NCBI RefSeq assembly: GCF_020535405.1
Contig: NZ_CP085036.1
Coordinates: 2,046,001-2,110,000 of the forward strand
Direction: 5' to 3'
DNA: 64,000 nt
Origin: Antiquaquibacter oligotrophicus
GTDB lineage: Bacteria > Actinomycetota > Actinomycetes > Actinomycetales > Microbacteriaceae
The notes beneath the pieces were generated by a model that saw only the letters and a list, made by a program, of their open reading frames with translations, had not been told where the DNA came from and made no database searches. Of the stretch, positions 49,312 through 60,453 are shown one piece after another (positions within the stretch are counted from its first letter, which is position 1; each line of letters opens with the position of its first letter). The position numbers were made by a program, and so were the translations under genes.

Positions 49312-50123
49312 CCGCCATCGCCCCAGCCCACCAGAGCCATGTGATCTCCGATGCGGTCACGATGCTGCGACGCAACCTGCTGCGCGCCATTCGCTACCCG
49401 GGCCTGTCGATGTTCACCATCCTCGGCCCCGTCGTTGTCCTCCTGCTAGTGGTGTTTGTGTTCGGCGGTACCCTCGGCGCGGGGCTGCCCGGTGTGGACC
49501 CGGCCGGCGGACGGGAAGCATACCTGGCGTACGTGATGCCGGGCATCCTGCTCATCACGATCGCGGGCACCGCGAGTGGGGCGGCGATCACCGTCGCCAT
49601 GGACATGACCGAAGGCATCACTGCACGTTTTCGCACGATGTCGATCTCGCGAGGCGCCGTGCTCGCCGGGCACGTGCTCGGCAACACCGTGCAGGCGCTC
49701 GTCGCCGTCGCCCTCGTGCTCGGTGTCGGGATGCTTGTGGGGTTCCGGCCCACCGCGGGGCCCCTCGAATGGCTCGCCCTCGTCGGTGTCATCACACTCA
49801 TCTCGTTCGCGGTCAGCTGGATCGGCATCGGAATGGGGATGCAAGCCAAAACCGTCGAGACGGCGAGCAACCTGCCGCTCATCCTCACCCTCCTCCCCAT
49901 GCTCGGAAGCGGCTTCGTGCCCACCGAAACGATGCCGGCCTGGCTCCAGTGGTTCGCGGAGTACCAACCCTTCACGCCGTTCATCGAAACCGTGCGTTCG
50001 CTGCTCACCGGAACGGAGCTCGGGTGGAACCTGGTGCTCGCCCTCGGCTGGGCGGTGGTGCTGACGGTGGTGGGGTACGTGTGGTCGATGGCGATCTACG
50101 AGCGGAAGTCGGTGCGGGGGTAA
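49308..50123 (+). CDS. DrrB-type ABC-2 permease
   Basis: 271 residues with six predicted transmembrane helices. Typical ABC-2 features: SMFTILGPVVVLLLVVFVFGG, YVMPGILLITIAGTASGAAI, GITARFRTMSISRGAVLAGH and LPLILTLLPMLGSGFVPTETMPAWLQWFAEYQPFTP (in parts). ATG overlaps the ATPase stop (ATGA). Confidence 0.9.
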   Translation: MTAIAPAHQSHVISDAVTMLRRNLLRAIRYPGLSMFTILGPVVVLLLVVFVFGGTLGAGLPGVDPAGGREAYLAYVMPGILLITIAGTASGAAITVAMDMTEGITARFRTMSISRGAVLAGHVLGNTVQALVAVALVLGVGMLVGFRPTAGPLEWLALVGVITLISFAVSWIGIGMGMQAKTVETASNLPLILTLLPMLGSGFVPTETMPAWLQWFAEYQPFTPFIETVRSLLTGTELGWNLVLALGWAVVLTVVGYVWSMAIYERKSVRG

Positions 50124-50181
50124 CGGGGCGCGCGCCCTCCGGTCACGTGTAGGTCGAGGCGTCTGGCGGTAGCATTCGGCG

Positions 50182-50976
50182 GTGATCATCCGCATCGATT
50201 CGCTCGACGACCCGCGGCTGAAGGACTATTCGCACCAGACCGATGTTGCGCTCAAGAAAGCACAGGGCACCGAGCACGGGCTCTACTTGGCGGAGTCGGC
50301 GCTCGTGCTCGGACGGGCGCTGCGAGCCGGCCACCGGGCGCGCTCCGTGCTCGCGCTCGGCACCTCCGCCGAGCAGGCGGTGGCGCTCGTCGGCGACGAC
50401 GTTCCCGTATTTTCCGGGCCGGGGGAGCTTCTCGAACAGCTCACCGGGTACGTGCTGCACCGCGGCCTCATCGCATCGATGCATCGCCCACCGCGGCCGT
50501 CGGTGTCGTCCCTGATTGCGGATGCCCGCCGCATCGTCATCCTCGAGAACGTTGCAGACCCCACCAACGTCGGCGCGATCTTCCGCTCGGTCGCAGGGAT
50601 CGGGGCGGATGCCGTGCTCGTCACGCCGCGCTGCTCCGACCCGTTCTACCGCCGAGCCATCCGGGTGTCGATGGGCACCGTGCTTCAGGTGCCGTGGACG
50701 AGGACCGGTGACTGGGGCACGTTGCGGGCGGAGCTCGTGGAGTCCGGGTTCGAGGTGGCCGCCCTGGCACTCGAACCCGGGGCCGTCGCGTTACGCGACT
50801 TCGCGGCATCCGCCCCCGAGCGTGTCGCGCTCGTGCTGGGGGAGGAGGGTTACGGCCTCACGCGCGAAGCCCTCGACGCGGCCGACACGATCGTGCAGAT
50901 CCCCATGGCGCACGGCATCGACTCCCTCAACGTGGCGGCCACCGCGGCGGTGGCGATGTACGCCCTCGCGCCCTGA
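50182..50976 (+). CDS. SpoU/TrmH family 2'-O-ribose RNA methyltransferase
   Basis: 264 residues, GTG start. N-terminal substrate-binding part (LKDYSHQTDVALKKAQGTEH), then SPOUT motifs: NVADPTNVGAIFRSVAGIGA (motif 1 with Arg), LVLGEEGYGL (motif 2), IPMAHGIDSLNVAATAAVAMY (motif 3). Forms a trefoil-knot dimer. Likely methylates 23S rRNA or tRNA; exact site not readable. Confidence 0.92.
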   Translation: MIIRIDSLDDPRLKDYSHQTDVALKKAQGTEHGLYLAESALVLGRALRAGHRARSVLALGTSAEQAVALVGDDVPVFSGPGELLEQLTGYVLHRGLIASMHRPPRPSVSSLIADARRIVILENVADPTNVGAIFRSVAGIGADAVLVTPRCSDPFYRRAIRVSMGTVLQVPWTRTGDWGTLRAELVESGFEVAALALEPGAVALRDFAASAPERVALVLGEEGYGLTREALDAADTIVQIPMAHGIDSLNVAATAAVAMYALAP

Positions 50977-50987
50977 GCGATCTCCCC

Positions 50988-52844
50988 CTACACGAGGAGC
51001 TGGTGCTTCGCGAGGTCCTTGTAGAGCGGGGTGGACTGCACGAGCTCGGAGTGGGTGCCGACACCCACGACGCGACCGTGGTCGAGCACCACGATCTGGT
51101 CAGAGTCGACAACCGTCGAGAGTCGGTGCGCGATCACGATGAGGGTGCGGTCGACCGCGACGGCGTCGATCGCCTCGCGCAGCATCTGCTCGTTGAGGCC
51201 GTCGAGCGAGGACGTCGACTCGTCGAGCAACAGGATGGGGGGTGCCGCGAGCAGCGCACGGGCGATGGCCAAACGCTGACGCTCACCCCCGGAGAGCATG
51301 ATCCCGGATTCCCCGACGGGGGCGTCCAGCCCGAGCGGGTTGCGGTCGAGCACCTCGGTGAGGTTCACCGACCGCAGCACCTCGATGCACTGCTCTTCCG
51401 TGGCATCCGGGGCACCAAGCAACAGGTTCTCGCGGAGCGTTCCCGCAAGCACGGGGGCATCCTGTTCGACGTACCCGATCTGGCTGCGCAACTCGACACG
51501 ATCGAGCCCGCGGATGTCCACACCACCGAATCGGACCACCCCGGCGGTGGGGTCGTAGAACCGTTCGATGAGCGCGAGAATCGTGCTCTTGCCGGCACCG
51601 GACGGACCGACAAGCGCCGTGCGCTTGCCTCGGGGAGCATCGAAGGAGACGCCGCGCAGCACAACACGGTCGGCGGCTGCTCGTTCCTCGGCCGCGAGTT
51701 CCGCGCCCTCCGGGTCATCGGGGGCTGCCGCTGGCCCCGCGCCCTCCGGGTAGGAGAACTCGACGTTCTCGAATGAGATCGCGGCATCCGATTCGATCGC
51801 GGCGACGGGAGTGATCTCGGCGTCGCGATCTGTCTCGAGGGGTAGCGTCACAATCTCTTGGATGCGACCGAGAGCACCGAGCGCTTGGTTGACGGAGTTG
51901 ATGGCACCGAAAGCCTGGCCGAGCGGCATGATCATCATGAACAGGAAGAGGATGAACGCCACGAGGCTCGCCACCGTGATCGCGCCGCTCGCAACACGGA
52001 AGCCGCCGACACCGAGCACCACGAGGAGCGCGACCTGCAGCGCGATGCCCGACACGGGCACAACGAGAGCGGAGATGCGCGCAACAACGAGCCCCTGCTG
52101 CCACGCCCCCTCCGCGTCCTTCTCGATCGCGGCCGTCTCGCGCTCGGTCGCGTTCGCGGCACGCACCGTGCGCACGGCGGAGAGCGAGCGCTCCACCGAC
52201 GCCGCGAGGTCGCCGACCTTCTCCTGCTGTTTACGGCTGGCGACCCGGATGCGCATGGAGAGGGTCACGACGGTAACCACGGCGACCGCGATCACGAGCA
52301 CGGTGAGCCCGAGGAGTACGGGGTCGATGATGAGCATGGCGATGAGCGCACCCACAAAAACGAGCGCGCCGCCGATGGCGTCGATGAGCCCCTGGGTGAT
52401 GACGGCGTAGAGCAACGTCGTGTCCGAGCCAACCCGCGAGACGAGGTCGCCGGTACGGCGTGTGTCGAACTCGCTGATCGGGAGCCGCAGCATCCGGCGC
52501 ACCAACTGGCGGCGAGCGGAGTAGACGACGGATGTTCCTGTCCTCTGCAGCAGGTAGTGCTGGAATCCGCTCAGCACCGCCGAGGCCACAACGAGCCCGA
52601 TGAGTGCCCACACGAGCATCCCGAGCGATTCGCCCGACTGAACGACGGTGATCACTTGGCTGACGAGTGCGGGCTGGGCGAGCGACGCGCCGGCGGCGAG
52701 GATGCTGAGGCCGATGACCACGGCGAGCACGGGTCGGTGCTCTGCGAGGTAGGGGAGGAGCTGGCGGAAACTGGCGCGGGGGCCGTCGTCCTGCGGTCGC
52801 GCGAAGGGCGAGCGCGACGGACGACCACTACGGGGGGAACTCAT
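50988..52844 (-). CDS. ABC exporter, fused transmembrane and ATPase domains
   Basis: 618 residues. Six-helix exporter domain (about 30-330), then ATPase with GPSGAGKST, Q loop YVEQDAPVLAGTL, signature LSGGERQRLAIARALL, Walker B ILLLDESTSSLD and H-loop IAHRLSTV. A 25-residue Ala/Glu-rich insertion (GPAAAPDDPEGAELAAEE) precedes the Walker A strand. Multidrug/lipid exporter class; probably a homodimer. Confidence 0.93.
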   Translation of the reverse strand: MSSPRSGRPSRSPFARPQDDGPRASFRQLLPYLAEHRPVLAVVIGLSILAAGASLAQPALVSQVITVVQSGESLGMLVWALIGLVVASAVLSGFQHYLLQRTGTSVVYSARRQLVRRMLRLPISEFDTRRTGDLVSRVGSDTTLLYAVITQGLIDAIGGALVFVGALIAMLIIDPVLLGLTVLVIAVAVVTVVTLSMRIRVASRKQQEKVGDLAASVERSLSAVRTVRAANATERETAAIEKDAEGAWQQGLVVARISALVVPVSGIALQVALLVVLGVGGFRVASGAITVASLVAFILFLFMMIMPLGQAFGAINSVNQALGALGRIQEIVTLPLETDRDAEITPVAAIESDAAISFENVEFSYPEGAGPAAAPDDPEGAELAAEERAAADRVVLRGVSFDAPRGKRTALVGPSGAGKSTILALIERFYDPTAGVVRFGGVDIRGLDRVELRSQIGYVEQDAPVLAGTLRENLLLGAPDATEEQCIEVLRSVNLTEVLDRNPLGLDAPVGESGIMLSGGERQRLAIARALLAAPPILLLDESTSSLDGLNEQMLREAIDAVAVDRTLIVIAHRLSTVVDSDQIVVLDHGRVVGVGTHSELVQSTPLYKDLAKHQLLV

Positions 52845-52969
52845 GGACTCTAGTCTCGCCCTTCACGCGCCCCCGTGAGTACGCCAACGGGAGTGTTCGC
52901 TCACGGCGTGGATACACCGACCGGAGGCCTGCCGCGCTGCTTGCACGTGTGCGTGGAGTTGAGCGCTGC

Positions 52970-54343
52970 CTACCGCACGCCGCGCACGGGCAGGATCGCG
53001 AGACCGCCGACCGCGGCCGCTGCGGCGGACACGATGAAGAGGCCCATAAACCCACCGAGGTAGGCGACGATGAACGCCCCAACGAGCGGTGCAACGGCTT
53101 GGGGCACGGTTGTCGCGATGTTCATGATGCCGAGGTCTTTGCCGCGGGTGTGCGAGTTCGGCAGCACCTGGGTCGCGAGTGCCTGGTCGACCGCCATAAA
53201 ACACCCGTAGCCGATGCCGAGCAGGGCTGCCGCGACGAAGGTGACGGCGAGGTCCGGCACAAACGCGATGATGAGAGCCGCAAGCCCCTGGAGGTAGGCG
53301 GCCACGTAGACGAACGGCTTGCGGCGCCCGATGACGTCGCTGAGTTTGCCGAAGCCGAGCGCGGCGAGGATGAAGAAGACGAGGTAGACGAGGGTGAGGC
53401 TCAGGAGGTCGTCTTCCGCTGTCTCCTCCCGGCCGAGGCCGAACATGATGAAGTACAGCAGCAGGGTGGTGCCGAGTGCGTTGCCGATGTTGACGAGGAT
53501 GCGACTGACGAGGGTCCACCCGAAGTCGGGATACTTCACGGGGTTCACCCAGAAGCCGCGAACGAGGGCCGCGAGTGTGAACGGTGGGCGCAGCACCCTC
53601 GGCAGCACCTCATCCGGAACAAACGCGAGGAAGGGCAGCACGAGCACCACAAGCAACACCGCCATGAGTGTGTACCCGAGGAACGGTGTGAGGCCGAGGA
53701 GGATGACGAGAAGGAGCCCCAACACCGTGCCAACGGCCTGCGGGGCAGACACCCAGCCGGAGACGAATCCACGCTGGCCGACGGGAACCTGGTCGGAGAT
53801 CGTGGCCGTGAGCGCCGCCGACAGCATGCAGAAGCCGATGATGGCGATCGACCACGCGACGCCGATTCCGACCATGGTGGTCTGGATGCCCAGCAGCACA
53901 AGCGCGACAGCGAAAACGAGTGCGCCCGCGAGGATCCAGGGTCGCCGCCGTCCGAACCGCGACGTGGTGCGGTCGGACAGTGCTCCGGTCAGGGGGTAGG
54001 CGATGAGCGCGCACGCACCAGCGATGCCGGAGATGATGCCGAAGGCGACAACACTTTCCGTCCAGTCCGTCGGGTTGAGGACCGTATCGACCTGCTGCGG
54101 GAGCAGCAGTTGGATGGGCGTGAGTTGCGCCATCCAAATGCCGAACCACGCGGTCGCGAAGAGCGCGATCCACCCGGCGTGGACCCGCCGCGTTGGCTCA
54201 GCGAAGGGCGTGAAGGTCGCCGCGCGTCGACCCCGGCCCGTGGGGGTCGGCGTCGCAGCACCCGGGGGTGGTGGCAGATCGACCGGCGGTGCCGGGGGAC
54301 GAGCGGACTCAGGACCTTGCGGCGGTGTTGCGGTCACAGCCAC
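52970..54343 (-). CDS. MFS transporter (GPH/SLC45-like sugar or drug transporter)
   Basis: 457 residues, GTG start, Pro-rich cytoplasmic N-terminus (1-55), then about twelve helices. GALSDRTTSRFGRRRPWI is the family's loop 2-3 motif, and GKLSDVIGRRKPFVYV is the repeated motif in the second half. The SDRTTSRFGRRRPW form is typical of SLC45/GPH-like carriers. Substrate unknown. Confidence 0.88.
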   Translation of the reverse strand: MAVTATPPQGPESARPPAPPVDLPPPPGAATPTPTGRGRRAATFTPFAEPTRRVHAGWIALFATAWFGIWMAQLTPIQLLLPQQVDTVLNPTDWTESVVAFGIISGIAGACALIAYPLTGALSDRTTSRFGRRRPWILAGALVFAVALVLLGIQTTMVGIGVAWSIAIIGFCMLSAALTATISDQVPVGQRGFVSGWVSAPQAVGTVLGLLLVILLGLTPFLGYTLMAVLLVVLVLPFLAFVPDEVLPRVLRPPFTLAALVRGFWVNPVKYPDFGWTLVSRILVNIGNALGTTLLLYFIMFGLGREETAEDDLLSLTLVYLVFFILAALGFGKLSDVIGRRKPFVYVAAYLQGLAALIIAFVPDLAVTFVAAALLGIGYGCFMAVDQALATQVLPNSHTRGKDLGIMNIATTVPQAVAPLVGAFIVAYLGGFMGLFIVSAAAAAVGGLAILPVRGVR

Positions 54344-54364
54344 AGGCTAGCGGCTGCGACCGGC

Positions 54365-54835
54365 TCAGCCGCGGAGCGAGCGCAGCAGAATCGCCGTGGC
54401 GACGGCGGCCTCGGCGGCCTCGGCACCCTTGTCTTCTTTCGAGCCGGGCAGGCCAGCGCGATCGATTCCCTGCTGCTCGTCGTCGAGGGTGAGCACCCCA
54501 AAGCCGACGGGCTTGCCCGTGAGCAGTGATACCTGCGTGAGACCGGAGGTCGCCGCATCCGACACGTACTCGAAGTGGGGTGTTCCGCCGCGGATGATGA
54601 CGCCGAGCGCCACAACCGCGTCTGCACCGGCATCGAGCGCTGCCTTGCTGGCCACGGGCAACTCGAATGACCCCGGAACACGCACCTCAGTGATCTCGAC
54701 CCCGGCCTCACCGAGCGCACGCCGCGCCCCCGCGAGCAACCCGTTGGTGATCTCCTCGTGCCACTGGCCGGCCACGATGGTGACCTTCAGGCCCGTGCCG
54801 TCGGTGTGGATGGTGGGCGATCCTGCGCCGCTCAT
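54365..54835 (-). CDS. ribH: 6,7-dimethyl-8-ribityllumazine synthase
   Basis: 156 residues. [54 protein letters not shown] (catalytic His) and [13 protein letters not shown] are the lumazine synthase motifs. Last gene of the riboflavin operon; start overlaps ribBA stop. Confidence 0.97.
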   Translation of the reverse strand: MSGAGSPTIHTDGTGLKVTIVAGQWHEEITNGLLAGARRALGEAGVEITEVRVPGSFELPVASKAALDAGADAVVALGVIIRGGTPHFEYVSDAATSGLTQVSLLTGKPVGFGVLTLDDEQQGIDRAGLPGSKEDKGAEAAEAAVATAILLRSLRG

Positions 54836-56151
54836 GAGATTCCTTTCGTGGGGGTAGTTGTGCCCGTGTTGATGGCCACTTCGGCGTCGAGGACTGCGTC
54901 GCTCGGCAGCAGGTGGCCCATACGGTCGCGCTTGGTTTCGAGGTAGGCCTCGTTGAACTCTCCGACACCCACGACGAGGGGCACCTGGTCGAGCACGGTC
55001 ATGCCGTGGTCTGCCAGTTGCAACACCTTGTCTGGATTGTTGGTGAGAAGCCGGATTTCGGTGAGGCCGAGGTCGCGGAGGATGTCGACGGCCGCGCCGT
55101 AGTCGCGAGCATCGGCGGGGAAGCCGAGGGCGATGTTCGCGTCCAGAGTGTCGAGGCCTGCCTCCTGAAGGCGGTACGCCTTGAGCTTGTTGATGAGGCC
55201 GATACCGCGACCCTCGTGGCCCCGCATGTAGACGACGACACCGCCCGAGCGCTGGATCTCGTCGAGGGCTGCATCCAGCTGCGGTCCGCATTCGCACTTC
55301 TCCGAGCCGAACACTTCGCCGGTGACACACTCCGAGTGCACCCGCGCGAGCGCACCGTTGGTCGGCGCGTCGCCCGTGACGGGGTCGTCGGCGATGATCG
55401 CGAGGTGGTCGGCCCCCGTCGTGCGGTCGCGGTAGGCGCGGAATCGGAAGGCGCCGTGGGTGGTGGGGATGGTCGTCTCCACCTCGAACGTCACGCGAGG
55501 GCTCTCCGGGATCTCCACGGCGACGGGAACGTCTCGGTCGCAGTGCCACTCCTGCAGGTAGTCGATGAGCGCCGCGATCGTGATGACCGGCAGCTCGTTG
55601 TCCGCACCGAGGGCGATGAGCCCGGGAAGGCGCATCATCTCGCCGTCCTCGGCCACGATTTCCGCAATCACGCCGACGGGCATGAGCCCTGCGAGCTTGA
55701 GGAGGTCGACCGCAGCCTCGGTGTGTCCGGGGCGCGAGCGAACCCCGCCGTCGTTGGCCCGCAGCGGAAGGATGTGACCGGGGCGCCGCAACCGCGTCGG
55801 GGTCGCCGACGGGTCGGCCAGCACCCGGAGGGTGTGGGCGCGATCGGCAGCGCTGATGCCCGTGCTGAGTCGATCAGCGGCATCCACCGACACCGTGTAG
55901 GCAGTACCGAGCGGGTCCTGGTTGTCGGCGACCATGAGCGGCAGTTCGAGGCGATCGGCGATCTCGTTGGTCATGGGCGCGCACACAAAACCGGACGTGT
56001 GACGGATCGTCCACGCGAGCCACTCCTGGGTGGCGAACTGGGCGGCCATGATGACGTCACCCTCGTTCTCGCGGCTCTCGTTGTCGACGACGATGACGGG
56101 GCGGCCCGCGCGCAGCGCGTCGAGCGCTGCGGGGATCTCGGCGAGACTCAT
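54832..56151 (-). CDS. ribBA: Bifunctional 3,4-dihydroxy-2-butanone-4-phosphate synthase / GTP cyclohydrolase II
   Basis: 439 residues. RibB part: [43 protein letters not shown]. RibA part (about 210-430): [20 protein letters not shown] with the three zinc cysteines, [29 protein letters not shown]. Provides both precursors of lumazine. ATGA overlaps with ribE and ribH. Confidence 0.97.
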   Translation of the reverse strand: MSLAEIPAALDALRAGRPVIVVDNESRENEGDVIMAAQFATQEWLAWTIRHTSGFVCAPMTNEIADRLELPLMVADNQDPLGTAYTVSVDAADRLSTGISAADRAHTLRVLADPSATPTRLRRPGHILPLRANDGGVRSRPGHTEAAVDLLKLAGLMPVGVIAEIVAEDGEMMRLPGLIALGADNELPVITIAALIDYLQEWHCDRDVPVAVEIPESPRVTFEVETTIPTTHGAFRFRAYRDRTTGADHLAIIADDPVTGDAPTNGALARVHSECVTGEVFGSEKCECGPQLDAALDEIQRSGGVVVYMRGHEGRGIGLINKLKAYRLQEAGLDTLDANIALGFPADARDYGAAVDILRDLGLTEIRLLTNNPDKVLQLADHGMTVLDQVPLVVGVGEFNEAYLETKRDRMGHLLPSDAVLDAEVAINTGTTTPTKGIS

Positions 56152-56768
56152 GATGCGACCTCCTCGGTGGAAGGCGCCGGGGCAACCTCCGCGAGCCTCA
56201 GCACGTGGCGCGCGAGGATGTCCGTCTCGATGTTCACGCGGTCGCCAACCTCGCGCTCGCCGAGGGTTGTCGCCTCGAGGGTCTCCGGGATGAGGGACAC
56301 CTCGAACCAGTCATCACCGACGGCGCTCACCGTGAGAGACACACCGTCGACGGCGATGGAACCCTTGCGTGCGACGAGAGGTGCCTCCTCGGCCGACAGG
56401 CTGAAGCGCAGCACGCGCCATGCGCTGCCCGCCTCGATAGAGAGGAGCGTCGCGGTGCCGTCGATGTGACCCTGGACGATGTGGCCACCCAATCGGTCCC
56501 CGACCTGCATGGCGCGCTCGATGTTGACGTGACGACCCGGGGTGAGCTCGGCGAGGGTGCTCATGCGGATCGTCATGTCCATGACATCCGCCTCGAACCA
56601 GTCGGAACCTTGCCCGACAACGGTGAGGCACACGCCACTCACCGAGATCGAGTCGCCATGTTTGGCGTCAGACGCGGCGAGCGGGGCGCGCACCGTGAGG
56701 CGGGCGGCATCCGCCGTCTGCTGCCAAGCGATGACCTCGCCGCGTTCTTCGATGATTCCGGTGAACAT
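56148..56768 (-). CDS. ribE: Riboflavin synthase alpha chain
   Basis: 206 residues. MFTGIIEERGEV start, two lumazine-binding barrel repeats: GDSISVSGVCLTVV with GGHIVQGHIDGTA, and KGSIAVDGVSLTV with its partner. Two bases after the ribD stop, with GGAGG in the end of ribD. Confidence 0.97.
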   Translation of the reverse strand: MFTGIIEERGEVIAWQQTADAARLTVRAPLAASDAKHGDSISVSGVCLTVVGQGSDWFEADVMDMTIRMSTLAELTPGRHVNIERAMQVGDRLGGHIVQGHIDGTATLLSIEAGSAWRVLRFSLSAEEAPLVARKGSIAVDGVSLTVSAVGDDWFEVSLIPETLEATTLGEREVGDRVNIETDILARHVLRLAEVAPAPSTEEVAS

Positions 56769-56770
56769 GG

Positions 56771-57820
56771 TTACTCCTCCACCTTCGTGGCTGGTACTGC
56801 TGTGATGAGGATGTCGTCGCCGAGGGCTTCGACACCGGTGAACGTCAGGGGGATCGCCTCGTCGATCGACCCGATACCGAGGTCGTCGACGGCGATCCGT
56901 GGCCCGCCGATGAGCTTCGGCGCCACAAAAACGAGGAACTCGTCCACGAGACCCGCGCGAACGAACGCGCTCGCCAAGGTCGGGCCGCCTTCGACATAGG
57001 CGCGCCGGATGCCACGGCCATACAGATCGCGCAGCACCTCCTCGAGGTCCCGAGAGTGGGCCGCCACGAACTCCCGTTCGCGCAGCTTCGCGCCCTCCGG
57101 CACGGGCCGCTCGCCCACGACCACCGGAAGCGGCTGGTGGGCGAGTAACTCGCCGGCATCCCCCCGGGCGGTGAGGCTCGGGTCATCGGCGATGACGGTA
57201 CCCGTACCCACGAGGATCGCGTCGGACTCGGCCCGCTGCTCGTGCACAAGCTGCCGCGCCGCCGTGCCCGTGATCCACTGGCTCGAGCCGTCGGCAGCAG
57301 CCGAGCGCCCGTCGAGGCTCGCGGCCCACTTGAGGGTCACCCACGGGGTGCCCCTGCGGGTTGCGGTAAGCCACTTCGTCAGGAAGGTTTCCGCCTCGTC
57401 GGCGAGAACGCCGGGCACCACGTCGACACCCGCATTGCGGAGGTGGGTTGCACCACCCGAGGATGCTCGGCCCGGGTCATCCACCGCGTAGACGACGCGA
57501 GCGACCCCCGCCACGATGAGCGCGACGCTGCACGGGCCGGTGCGGCCGTGGTGGTTGCACGGTTCCAGGGTGACGACGGCGGTGAGACCGCGGGCGTCGT
57601 CGACCTTCGAGAGGGCGTCGACCTCGGCGTGGGGTGTGCCGGCGCCGCGGTGCCAGCCCTCGGCGACGATCTCGCCGTCGGGGGAGAGGAGCACGCAGCC
57701 CACCTGCGGGTTGCCACCCGTGACGGGGCCGCGGGAGGCGAGGCTGAGCGCGTGCCGCATGGCGTGCTCGTACGGCGCTGTGCTGTCGCGCACGGCGTTC
57801 TCGTGCGGTGCGGCGGTCAT
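56771..57820 (-). CDS. ribD: Bifunctional diaminohydroxyphosphoribosylaminopyrimidine deaminase / reductase
   Basis: 349 residues from the ATG at 57820 (the frame extends into the riboswitch but not as protein). Deaminase zinc site: His64-Ala-Glu66 (GTPHAEVDAL), Cys88 and Cys97 (EPCNHHGRTGPC). Reductase half: TLKWAASLDGRSA, SSQWITG, YVEGGPTLASAFV. First gene of the operon after the FMN riboswitch. Confidence 0.97.
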   Translation of the reverse strand: MTAAPHENAVRDSTAPYEHAMRHALSLASRGPVTGGNPQVGCVLLSPDGEIVAEGWHRGAGTPHAEVDALSKVDDARGLTAVVTLEPCNHHGRTGPCSVALIVAGVARVVYAVDDPGRASSGGATHLRNAGVDVVPGVLADEAETFLTKWLTATRRGTPWVTLKWAASLDGRSAAADGSSQWITGTAARQLVHEQRAESDAILVGTGTVIADDPSLTARGDAGELLAHQPLPVVVGERPVPEGAKLREREFVAAHSRDLEEVLRDLYGRGIRRAYVEGGPTLASAFVRAGLVDEFLVFVAPKLIGGPRIAVDDLGIGSIDEAIPLTFTGVEALGDDILITAVPATKVEE

Positions 57821-57898
57821 CCGGTGTCCTTCGGTCTTCGTGGAAGACGGACTCCGGGGGTGGTCGAACGACCCGCCCCGAGGCATCGCCAAGGGGCC

Positions 57899-58030
57899 CG
57901 TGCATCCTCCCATCCGGACTGAGAGGTCTCGCGACCTCATTACCGTCGGTGCCGGAATTTCACCGGCTCAACCCTTGCGGGCTCGCGGACTATCACCGCC
58001 GGTTCGGACTTTCACCGACCCCGGAGCACG
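57899..58030 (-). promoter_or_regulatory. FMN riboswitch (RFN element)
   Basis: On the minus strand the conserved blocks appear in order: CTCCGGGGTCGGTGAAAGTC, AACCGGCGGTGATAGTCCGC, GGTGAAATTCCGGCACCGAC, GTCCGGATGGGAGGATGCAC. P1 is CGTGC/GCACG. It lies 78 bases upstream of ribD and should lower riboflavin-operon expression when FMN is high. Confidence 0.97.
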
Positions 58031-58089
58031 TACTACTGCTGACGAGTGTAACGCCGCACCCTCAGCGGTATTCCCGCCCGTTACGTCTT

Positions 58090-58194
58090 ACGTCGCTCAG
58101 CGCCGCACCGCGCGCGGAGGTTTGCGCCGGTCGCGCCCGTTCAACCCGGCGCGCGCGTGGCAAACCTCAGCGTGGGAAACGTCGCTCAGCGCCG
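58090..58194. repeat. Repeat-flanked stem-loop element between ribD leader and trpS
   Basis: 16-bp direct repeats ACGTCGCTCAGCGCCG at 58090-58105 and 58179-58194 flank an inverted pair GAGGTTTGC (58117-58125) and GCAAACCTC (58160-58168). Looks like a small repeated element or regulatory structure; no protein frame. Confidence 0.7.
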
Positions 58195-58214
58195 TCCACT
58201 CACACCGGGGCGGG

Positions 58215-59277
<1,063 letters not shown>

Positions 59278-59285
<8 letters not shown>

Positions 59286-60123
59286 GGTAGTCGACGACAA
59301 CCGGAGCGTGATCGCTCCATCGCTGGTCGTGCGCGGCGGCACGGTCCACGGAGTAGTCGACGACGGTCGCCGCGAGCTCGGGGGTTGCGAGGTGGTAGTC
59401 GATGCGCCATCCGGTGTCGTTGTCGAACGCGCGCCCGCGCTGCGACCACCATGTGTAGGGGCCGTCGACTTCACCGGCCCAGCGGCGGCCGACATCCACC
59501 CAGCCGAGCCCGGGGCCCACGGACCCGTCGACACCTTCCACGGCCTCGCCCTCCGGCCCGAAGAAGCGGTCGAAGTAGGCCCGCTCGCGGGGCAGGAATC
59601 CGGAGTTTTTGCGATTGCCGCGCCAGTTGCGGATGTCGAGTTCGCGGTGACCGACGTTGAGGTCGCCGACGACGAGGGAGAGCGGTGAGTGTGCGCGCAG
59701 TTCGGGCAGCCGCTCGCTCATGGCATCCAGGAACTTCCACTTCTCGTCCTGCTTGGGGGTGTCCGCCTCGCCCGTGTGCACGTAGGTGGAAACAACTGTG
59801 ACGATACGACCGTGAACCTCGTAGTCGGCTTCGAGCCAGCGGCCCGCGGTATCGAAGTCGTCGGCGCCGAAGGTGACCCGATGGATGCTCGCGCGATCAC
59901 GTGACGCGATCGCGACCCCCGCGCGGCCTTTCGCCGTCGCCGCATCGTGGAGGATGCTCCACTCCGGGCCGAGCAGGGCCTCGAGGTCGCTCGTGGCCGC
60001 ACGCACTTCTTGCATCGCGAGGATGTCGACGGATCGGGCATCCAGCCACTCGCCCATCCCTTTGCGGAAGGCGGCGCGGACGCCGTTCGTGTTGACAGAA
60101 GCAATGCGCAGGGGTCGAACCAT
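59278..60123 (-). CDS. xth: Exodeoxyribonuclease III / AP endonuclease
   Basis: 281 residues. IASVNTNGVRAA (Asn), ILAMQEVRA (metal Glu), STYVHTG (Tyr), VVGDLNVGHRELDIRNW (Asp/Asn), GWRIDYHLAT and SDHAPVVVDY (catalytic His) are the Mg-dependent EEP nuclease motifs in order. Repairs abasic sites and trims 3' ends. Confidence 0.95.
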
Positions 60124-60453
60124 GCGTCCAGGCTAGTGATCGCAACCGACATCCGGGCAAGGGGGTCGACCGTGCTGTCTGTCCTCCCCCCGGTGTGGGG
60201 GTACACGAACCCGTATATCGGGTGCCATACTCGATCGAGCACAAACGAACCCGAATCCGTTTCTGCTATCGAAACACCCGAAACCCGAATACCCGAAACA
60301 CCCCCGAATACCCGAGTACCCGAACTCTCCGCTTACCCCGAACCCGACCGGCGCCCCCTCCGGTCGAGCTCACGCGTCTGCGCAGGGTCCCGACCCCGCG
60401 TTGTGGCCCTGCGTCTGACCGGCTCGACCGTCGCGCGCAGAAACGGCACAGCA
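60124..60453. other. 330-bp upstream region of the surface protein gene, with CCCGA array
   Basis: Contains GGGGGTAC at 60197, an ACCCG-TATAT-CGGGT palindrome near 60208, and nine CCCGA motifs between 60250 and 60347. No coding frame looks real. Probably promoter/operator DNA for the gene at 60454. Confidence 0.65.
60250..60347 (+). repeat. Array of nine CCCGA motifs
   Basis: CCCGAA/CCCGAG/CCCGAC occur nine times in 98 bp, seven of them spaced 7-10 bp apart between 60277 and 60330 (ACCCGAAW-type units). Degenerate tandem repeat upstream of a large surface protein gene. Confidence 0.75.
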
